The translations under genes and the position numbers were made by a program. Below the pieces are notes generated by a model. It had not been told where the DNA came from, did not search any database, and saw only the letters and a program-made list of their open reading frames with translations. Below are positions 56,976 to 64,000 of a stretch of 64,000 nt of DNA, one piece after another; positions within the stretch are counted from its first letter, which is position 1, and every line of letters starts with the position of its first letter. Origin of the DNA: Phytophthora hibernalis (Eukaryota; Oomycota; Peronosporomycetes; Peronosporales; Peronosporaceae); NCBI GenBank assembly GCA_012656075.1, contig JAAKBF010000227.1:372001-436000 (forward strand), given 5' to 3'.

Positions 56976-58591
56976 TTCGTTTACCGTTTGGCGCAGTTTT
57001 CACTGCAAAAGTTTGTTAACCCAAGCAAGAAATGAAAGCGCATCCATGCATTACTGAGGGGATAAGATACAAAACCTTACGTAGCAGATATTCGCATGTC
57101 ATTTCGAACATCATTGCTGAAAAACGATGCATTTTGTTCGACGCACTCCTCCATGATATCGAGATCTGGGACTCGAGCACATTTCATCGCTGCGCCTTCT
57201 TCTTCTAAACTAAGTGGAAGCAGCAGCGGAAACGAGACGAATGGACAGGAAACCATAAAGTAAACGTTGCTTGAGGCTTGAGGCCTGAACCGTGCAGTTT
57301 GTGTTTGTTTTTGACAAGCATATTCATTTGTATTCAAATGTATTAATATGACGTCCGCCCGTCGACCTCATTCGAGTTATTATATTTTAATATTAAAATA
57401 TGGACAAACCAGATCAAATATTAATATTAATATTCATTCGAATATTCGAAAATATTCAAACACAAATGCCATTTGACTACATGTATCCCCCCATTCGATT
57501 CCCTCCCTCACTTTCAAAGACACCCAGTTCCCGCCTACCGCCGTCAAGATGGATGCTAACGACGAAGAAGGCCAAGCGCGTGTCGCGATCAATGGGCGCC
57601 TGAGTCACTGCTGCGGAGAAGTCTTGAAAGAGTGCGCGAAAGAGGAAGAAGCAGGGAGGTGTCGATCTGCGCGGACGTGAAAGAGCGCGCGCGCGGAAGG
57701 GATGCGATTGCAGACTATGAAGCGCAACGTCCGCCCCACGGCCAGCCAAGGTATTTCGTGCCGCGCGCGCTCCCATTACGCCCCTGCGTGAAGCTCAAAC
57801 GCTTTTTAACGCCACCTGGATGTCGCCACGCTTGCCGCACTGCAAAGCGTGCCTCCTCTTGCATGTAGTGTCAGCAGCTCCCTATCCCCGCGCGTTCCAC
57901 TGCATATTGCAGCAGTCTGCAATGCTGCCTGCTTCACCACCTTCTGATGTCAATGTATGAAAGGCACTCTTAAAAATGGTAAGGTGAGGGAATGTTTCAA
58001 GTTTAGTGAAACTAGTATAAATGTATTGGAATGATAAAACAAAGTTTCATTCCGCGTGCTACTCGCTCTCACCAACAAGCCCAGAGACCAGGGCGAGTTG
58101 TTTGGCATGCAGAATACCTTCCAAGAAGTCTGTTAGAGACTGACGGTATTCATTGCTCTCCCAACTGATGACTGAGGAATCTGACTCCACTGTTGCTGCA
58201 TTTGGGAACACAGTTGCTGAGGCCCCACAAAACTCTTGCAGTGTAGAGACTCTACACTCTACTAAAGTATCCTCCTACTACTAGAGCCCATCCAGCATGG
58301 TTTTATCATCAGAGCATTTAGCCAAGGCTTCAAGCAATTTTATCTCCACGACATGCCTGGACTAGCTCTTGGTGATCGGTCTCAATAGCTTCTGTACGTT
58401 CTGGTGTCCGCCCTGATTCAGGCGAGGCCGGTCTTCACGAATAAGAGCGCAAATTAATTATGTAGGAAAATAGGTGGTAGCTGTACATCGTCAGCTGCAT
58501 TCTGTGCGTTGTGAGTCGCAACAAAATTTGATATCTCGACGTACAAGCCCGCAAAAACTGCAACCGTGCGACCGCAACTTGATACTTCTTC
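56976..58591. other. gene-poor stretch with AT-rich palindromic patch
   Basis: 1.6 kb without a supportable gene. At 57310-57480 short palindromes of ATTAATATTAAT/GAATATTC type cluster. Frames at 57077-57337 (minus) and 57477-57868 (both strands) are low-quality and unassigned. No RNA gene seen. Confidence 0.4.
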
Positions 58592-58933
58592 CTACGGTAA
58601 ATCCCGAAGTATATCGATGACAAACGTTCTACGGTCGTTAATGAAGTCTAGTGCGTCCGACACTTTCACGGCATACGTCTCCCTGACCACGTACGATTCA
58701 TCAAGAAGTAGCTGGTGAATCATTCTTGGAGCATGGGGTCTGGCCACCACACAGTCATCTGAAAGCGCCGAGTTCAAGGAATTCAGCTGGGCTACCTGTT
58801 GTATAAGTAAGGTACTACGGCCTTGCAGTCGTTGGACCGTATTACCGAGTGTAGTGGCAACAGCGTTAACGCTGCACAGTATCACCCACCCATCACTGTT
58901 TCGATGGACTGCAAACCGGTTTTTCTTCGCCAT
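58592..58933 (-). CDS. small ORF, unknown
   Basis: A 113-codon frame with an ATG at 58933: MAKKNRFAVHRNSDGWVILC, then QRLQGRSTLLIQQVAQLNSL, ALSDDCVVARPHAPRMIHQL and VKVSDALDFINDRRTFVIDI. The text looks protein-like (helical, balanced composition) but no family is recognised. It may be an isolated small gene, an exon of something larger, or a decayed fragment. No clear initiator or splice partners nearby. Confidence 0.3.
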   Translation of the reverse strand: MAKKNRFAVHRNSDGWVILCSVNAVATTLGNTVQRLQGRSTLLIQQVAQLNSLNSALSDDCVVARPHAPRMIHQLLLDESYVVRETYAVKVSDALDFINDRRTFVIDILRDLP

Positions 58934-59649
58934 TGAATCATCACCCGTGTTCGGTGCTTTACTAACCAAGAAGTCACCTTACGCATCTCGTGTGGCAGGT
59001 CGTTTTCATCTGTGTAATAGTCCATGTACCAATGACTGTATTTCGCATTTGCCACTGCGCCACTTTACAAATCGAAAGTCACCTCTTATAATTCCCACAA
59101 GCGCGGTCATTTTCATACCGAAAGTCGGATGTCAAATGTCATTCTTAATAAAGGTAAGGTGTGGGAATTTGGTCCAATTTCCCTCTTTTAAAGTGGCCTG
59201 TTGATATCTGTTGGAGGATGGGGAATTGTGGGCGGGAGATTCGGAAAAACTTTATCGCTTTTGCAAGGGTATCTGATTTCGTTAGAGTGTAATTTGATTG
59301 GAAATGTGCAGTATTTTCCTAACGGAGGTAGTATTAAAGTGGCCTGTGTATCAATCCCTGCTCACATACCGGTACATGTACCGGTACTACTGTACGTAGT
59401 AATACATTTCACTACTTCAAACTCAGATTTAATTAGGACAGGGAACTGCCACAGCAATCGCACACAAGGTACAGTAGTCTTTAGATAAGTAGATTGGCTT
59501 GAGTTCTGTCTACACTGATCGGCATACTAGAATACGGAATCGGTGTTGATACTGTCGCCTGTACTTCTTCCTCTCGTATCACTCTACCGCTGACTCCTGT
59601 TGGATGATAAAACGAGAAGCTTGCGTGAGAACAAATCCTTACAGCCACA
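58934..59649. other. intergenic stretch downstream of the trehalose gene
   Basis: 716 bp with no supportable gene. It includes the 3' flank of the minus-strand trehalose gene. ACCGGTACATGTACCGGT near 59369-59386 is an 18-bp perfect palindrome. Confidence 0.5.
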
Positions 59650-62600
59650 CTAATATTCACTCACCTCGCCTGATGTCTTACCCAGCGCCTGCAGTAGCTG
59701 TTCGACTTCATCCACATTATTGACGTAAAGGTGCGCGTTGCTGGGTTTCTTGCCCACAGTGCAAGTGAATACGTGGTGGAGCGGTCCCTCTTCACCTGCA
59801 GCGAGAAAGTCCTCGAAGGTGCCGTTGCCAGCCCGCCCGTGTATACTCTCTTCCGTGCGTTCTGCATAATAGTCGTAAATAGCCTTGAACATACTCTCGT
59901 CCGTTGTGTCATCACCGATGCAGAACAAAAGTCCGGGTGGCCATGGCTGATACTCGCATCCTGCGTCAGAATCTGACGGGCGATCACACCCTTGTTGAGA
60001 CCCTCCGGCACAATCTCCAGCAGACCCTTCTTGCGGATAACGTTAACCGGTAGGTCGCGAATCACCTCCTCCAGGTCGGTCTGCAACGAGTTCGCCTGCA
60101 AAAGACCCCATTCCGGGTCTGTCGAGCGGAAGTTCCAAGCAATACTCTGTTGGGCATATCGCAGTACACTGCCATTCGTGCGCGTACAGTATACCTTCAG
60201 GATCGGATCAACTGCCTCACGAACCGGGCGCCAGTCGAACTTGAAGCTGTGCTGGTGCCAGTGACGGTCAGTTGGGTTGCTACCATCCTTCATGCTAATG
60301 TCCTCCGCATTATCGATATTGATGGATCGAGCCCACGAGTAAAGCGCGCCATTGTCAGACACAAGTCCGAGGCCGCTAATATGTCCAAGTGATGCAGTCA
60401 GGTCTTTCTTCGTCACGCCACTGACCACGAACACAGTGTTACGCGGGTCCTTCGTCAGGTGCGTCAGCGCATCCATCATGCGAGGAGAAGGCCGCTTGCC
60501 CGTTACTGCCGTAAAGTCCTTTTTGACGTACATTGCAATGTTCTCACGTGCGATGATCGTGCCACCGTAGTCCAACAGGAACACACGTCGTTGGGATTGC
60601 ATGTACGCTTCCATAACCTTATCAATGTTCAGCTGCTTGAAGTCCGATCGATCGCCCACGCGCAGTACGTGTGACCTCCCAATCTCCATGTCCATGTACT
60701 CCATATTCGTGTATTCTTCATCGCCTTCAGGGTTGTCAGTCGCCTCGTGGAGAACAGACAGTACCTGCTTCGTCCAGTTCGCAGCGGGTTGGTTGGTGAT
60801 GTACGGCAAATCCCGCGCGCGGCGGCCTAGCCGCTCTTCATCGCCCATTGTCAGTGCATGATCGAGCGAGTTGACGAGTCCTGTAATGTTCCACGGATTC
60901 ACGCGCACTGCGCCGTTCAAAACACAACAACACGCTGAAAACTCGCTCAGAATGACGACACCAGGCCGGCTGGACGGGTTCACCCCCTTTGCAAATACAA
61001 ACTCCAGGGGCTTCAGGTTCAGTCCTTCGCGGATAGATGCCACCATCAAAATATCGCTAGCAAGCCATAGCGTCACACGTTCTTCTATAGATAATGGGGA
61101 AGACGACTCCTCGTAGTCGATGCACTCGGGGCCGTGCGCCTTGGTAATGCGTTCCACAAGCTTGCGGATCTCGTTGCTGCTGTAGTTCTGGTCACCAAGT
61201 CGAGTTTGCGTCAGGTTCGCACGCTCCACAAACACAAGTTTATCCTTCCACGACGGACAGTTGCTAAAAACTGCTCGAAAGCCAACATCTTCAGCGGAAT
61301 ACCACTTAGCCGCTGGCAAATATCGACCCCGCAATCAAAACTTTTCCCGCATGCTTTTCGCGGAGTTTACGTGCAGCCTCTTGCACTTCAGGCCTTTCAA
61401 TCACCTCGCGAATTAGCGTGGTTTCGATACCCACGTGGCTGATCGTAATGATCACGTTACGGCCGCGGTAGTCAACGCCAAGGTTTCCGCCGCGCCGTGA
61501 TTGGTACGTGAGTCCCAAAATCGCTTACAGGCGTTGAGAAAGTGCCGCGCATGGTCGAACGAGTGAAAACCTACGATATCCACGTCCAACACACCTTCTA
61601 GTAGTTGCGTACCGTGTGAAAGCTCTCGGAACACCTCCGAGGTAGGGAAAGGTACGTGCAAGAAGAATACCATTTTCGGTCGCTTGCGGTTTTCACGCTT
61701 GCACGTGTTTGCCAAATACGACGGGAACAACAACAGGTGATAGTCGTGCACCCACACCGTATCGTTCTCCTTGCACAACTCCCCAACGCGGTCAGCTATC
61801 AACCTGTTCACTGTCTGGTACGCGTCCCACCACTCGCCGTTGTTACGTTCCTCCTTCCATTCAATCACCTCCGCGCGGTCCCAAATAGCGTAGTAAATAT
61901 CCAGAATATCGACATTGTGGAACATGGGCCACAGCTTGCTCTTGCAGTATCCGCCGTGGTGGTTCGCAGCCAGCTGGCGGTCAATGAACACCGGAATGCA
62001 GTTCATATGCGCCAAGATGGCTGTAATCTCGCTCTTGTCGTCCTCCGAGAGCTCCTCCTGGTCGCTACGAGCGTGGTACGTCACACACCCGACCCACGTC
62101 GTGTTCATGCTCTCTGCAATGCTGTTCTCGCTCCTAGAGATGAGGCTGTCCCGGTTCCACACCGCCGACCAGGATCCATCTGCCGGCGACTTGGACAGCT
62201 TCACAGGTAAATGGTAACACACCAAGAACAACATGGCATCGGGCGCTGGATGGTAGCTCGACGGCATGTTCCTCTTGTACCTCGACTGCAGCTTGTTGGT
62301 TTGCCTGAATCTCTGCGTTGGGGAGCCTGAGACGCTGCTGCGCGGGGACTTGACGCTCTCATCGCCCTGATCTTTCTCCACTCTATCCTCGAGCCTGTCA
62401 CCTGCGTCCTTCGTCTCCTCTTCCTGCACATCTGCCATAATGTTGTCCTCTGACGCGGTGCTGAGTCTCGGGGTCGAGGGCGTCTCGTCTCTGCGTCGCT
62501 CGTACACCAGCGAGCGTTCGATGCGCTCCCCGTGGGAACGAGCTCCATGTCCTGGTCAAAGTGTCCGTACTCCTCCACCACGAGCATCTCTCGACCTTCA

Positions 62601-63070
62601 GGGACCAGCACTCGCTCGCACTCGATCTGCTCCCAGGAGCTGAAAACGCCGCCCGAGAAGAGCGCATACATGTACTGGTGGGGCACGCCTCGAGGCAGCA
62701 GCATGGGCTTGACCGTCGTCCAGTACGGGTACTCGTCCGGCGTCGTGGTCAACGTCATGCTCTCGTTCGGATTGAAGTGTCCCATGGCGAAGGACGAGCC
62801 CGAGCAGTGCACCGTCTCTCCCAGTCGACTCTGCGCCTTCACTTTCAGGTGCACGCGTGTGTACGTGCCCGTATTGACGTCGCCTCCGTCCTGTGACGAA
62901 GTGGACGAGCGCCAACTAGCCAAATGCGGCAGCGAAGGGTCCACTGCGTCGCGGTCGGCTCGGCCGCGCTTCTCCGGGCGGAAGGAGGTGGGCAGTGGCG
63001 GCCGCTTGGCGTCGTTGATGCCGGCCGAGGGCCACGTGGCCGCGTTCTCGCGCGAGAAGCCGTCGGCCAT
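59650..63070 (-). CDS. trehalose-6-phosphate synthase/phosphatase with N-terminal CBM20
   Basis: Intronless, 1141 aa when five single-base losses are allowed for (62528-62531, 61514-61520, 61327-61330, about 61256, 59927-59930). The ATG is at 63070 (MADGFSREN); an upstream TTG is not used. Order: CBM20 starch-binding domain about residues 65-175 (VHLKVKAQSRLGETVHCSGS, YALFSGGVFSSWEQIECERV); GT20 synthase about 280-760 (WVHDYHLLLFPSYLA, GFHSFDHARHFL, IREGLNLKPLEFVFAKG, VNPWNI); HAD-type trehalose-phosphatase from about 800 (VFLLDYGGTII, FVVSGVTKKDL, GLLEIVPEGLNKGVIARQIL, CIGDDTTDESMFKAI). GT20 makes trehalose-6-phosphate from UDP-glucose and glucose-6-phosphate; the HAD domain would remove the phosphate. 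The DxDxT motif reads DYGGT, without the second Asp, so phosphatase activity is doubtful. Cytosolic; CBM20 may bind storage glucan. Confidence 0.88.
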
Positions 63071-63319
63071 GGCGCTGATGCGGAGCAAGGGGGCGACGCT
63101 TTAGACGCTGGATAATGTATGGGGAGGGGAAGGAAACGCCTCGCACACCAAGTGTACATAACGAGAGTGATGGTCGTGTCAAATTCAGTTCGTGTTCGCG
63201 CACACCAGTCTCAGTAGCCAATCGTTTCGCAGCTGGCTCGTTTGACAGCGTCGCACTTCATCGACTGGAGCTCAGTGCAGCTCTCGACCTCTTCCAAGCA
63301 GAAGCTAATAACACGAATC
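63071..63319. promoter_or_regulatory. divergent promoter, trehalose gene and DEAD-box helicase gene
   Basis: 249 bp between head-to-head start codons. Candidate initiator-like text on the plus strand is GCACTTCATCGACTGG near 63253-63268, about 55 bp upstream of the helicase ATG. No other motif is convincing. Confidence 0.35.
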
Positions 63320-64000
63320 ATGGCGTCCGACGAAGCGAAGCTTGTGCTGACGAAGGAGGAGAAGGCGGCCAAGAAGGCTGCCAAGCTGGCCAAGAAGATG
63401 GCCAAGGCCGAGGCTGGCGTGAAGAAGGAGAAGAAGCAGAAGAAGGAGAAGAAAGAGAAGAAGAGCAAGAAGCGCAGCCGTGAAGAAGAAGACGAGGCGG
63501 AGCCTGTGCCTGAGACTTCGGAGGAGAGCGAGACGGACGCCACTCCCGCCAAGAAGATCAAGACGGAGGAGAACGAGAACGCCACGCACGTGGGTGGAGA
63601 GGAGAACCCGTCGCTGGACAAGTTCCGCATCTCGAACGAGACCAAGAAGGCGCTTAACGCTCGTGGCATCCACACGTTGTTCCCCATCCAGTCCATGACT
63701 TTCGACAAGATCATGGACGGCAAAGACCTCATGGGCCGCGCTCGTACCGGTATGGGCAAGACGTTGGCCTTCGCGCTGCCTGTGATTGAGCTGCTGCTGC
63801 AAGACAAGCGTCCGCGTGCTCGTGGACGCGCTCCGCGTGTGGTGTGCATGGCGCCCACGCGTGAGTTGGCCAAGCAGGTGGCCACAGAGTTTGAGCAGAC
63901 GGGCCCGTCGCTGAGCACCGTGTGCATCTACGGTGGTGCGTCGTACCAATCGCAGAACAACGCGTTCCGCAGCGGTGTGGACATTCTCGTGGGAACCACT
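63320..64000 (+). CDS. DEAD-box RNA helicase, N-terminal part, cut by window end
   Basis: ATG at 63320; frame open to the window end (227 codons). The first ~90 residues are highly charged Lys/Glu/Ala repeats (KKAAKLAKKMAKAEAGVKKE, KKEKKEKKSKKRSREEE), typical of nucleolar helicases. Then come the Q-motif region (ISNETKKALNARGIHTLFPI then QSMTF), motif I ARTGMGKT, motif Ia PTRELAKQV and the GG motif (YGGASYQSQ). DEAD-box ATPases of this kind (DDX21/DDX50-like in tail composition) unwind RNA in rRNA processing; that assignment is inference until the rest is seen. Confidence 0.85.
   Translation, partial: MASDEAKLVLTKEEKAAKKAAKLAKKMAKAEAGVKKEKKQKKEKKEKKSKKRSREEEDEAEPVPETSEESETDATPAKKIKTEENENATHVGGEENPSLDKFRISNETKKALNARGIHTLFPIQSMTFDKIMDGKDLMGRARTGMGKTLAFALPVIELLLQDKRPRARGRAPRVVCMAPTRELAKQVATEFEQTGPSLSTVCIYGGASYQSQNNAFRSGVDILVGTT

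Noticed and set aside
62532..63104. 190-codon plus ORF over the CBM20 region
   Set aside because: Antisense of the trehalose gene's CBM20 segment.

Overview
The window looks like nuclear DNA of an oomycete, most likely Phytophthora-like (Peronosporales). Support: short GT-AG introns of about 60-75 nt, compact and often divergent genes, TCATTY-type initiators close to start codons, a BT1 folate/biopterin transporter, a CBM20-trehalose-6-phosphate synthase/phosphatase fusion, a TOS1-like glycosyl hydrolase relic, and many Ty3/Gypsy and PIF/Harbinger remnants of the kind that fill oomycete genomes. No rRNA, tRNA, CRISPR array or bacterial gene was recognised.

Layout. (1) 1-20 kb is a dense block of conserved housekeeping genes: BT1 transporter (minus, runs off the left edge), a TBC1D31/WDR67-like WD40-TBC-coiled-coil protein (plus, 5 exons), a PX-EF-hand-DUSP-USP ubiquitin protease ending in a CaaX box (plus), a multi-pass membrane protein with a WW-like motif (minus), a UBE2S-type ubiquitin-conjugating enzyme (plus), a FAM227-family protein (minus) and an unrecognised 7-exon gene (minus). 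(2) 20-59 kb is gene-poor and built of repeats: a 398-bp element with 14-bp terminal inverted repeats, a SANT-like relic between inverted repeats, four Gypsy-type elements or relics (26.5-30.2, 34.9-39.6, 40.3-44.2 and 51.5-57.0 kb), a broken TOS1-like hydrolase, a truncated SET-domain pseudogene, and a PIF/Harbinger region with two convergent genes and a 1.15-kb tandem duplication. (3) 59.6-64 kb returns to conserved genes: a CBM20-GT20-phosphatase trehalose gene (minus) and, divergently, a DEAD-box RNA helicase (plus, runs off the right edge).

Functional themes. Two block-1 genes belong to families tied to centrioles and cilia (TBC1D31, FAM227), which fits a zoospore-forming organism. Two more belong to ubiquitin conjugation and deconjugation (UBE2S, USP32-like). 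These are neighbours, not an operon.

Data quality matters here. The conserved genes contain fourteen reading-frame breaks, and every one is repaired by restoring a single missing base, mostly in a homopolymer. Once these are allowed for, exon phases and gene lengths close exactly. I read them as dropped bases in the assembly, not as pseudogenes. The genuine pseudogenes (TOS1-like, SET) and the retroelements also carry in-frame nonsense codons.
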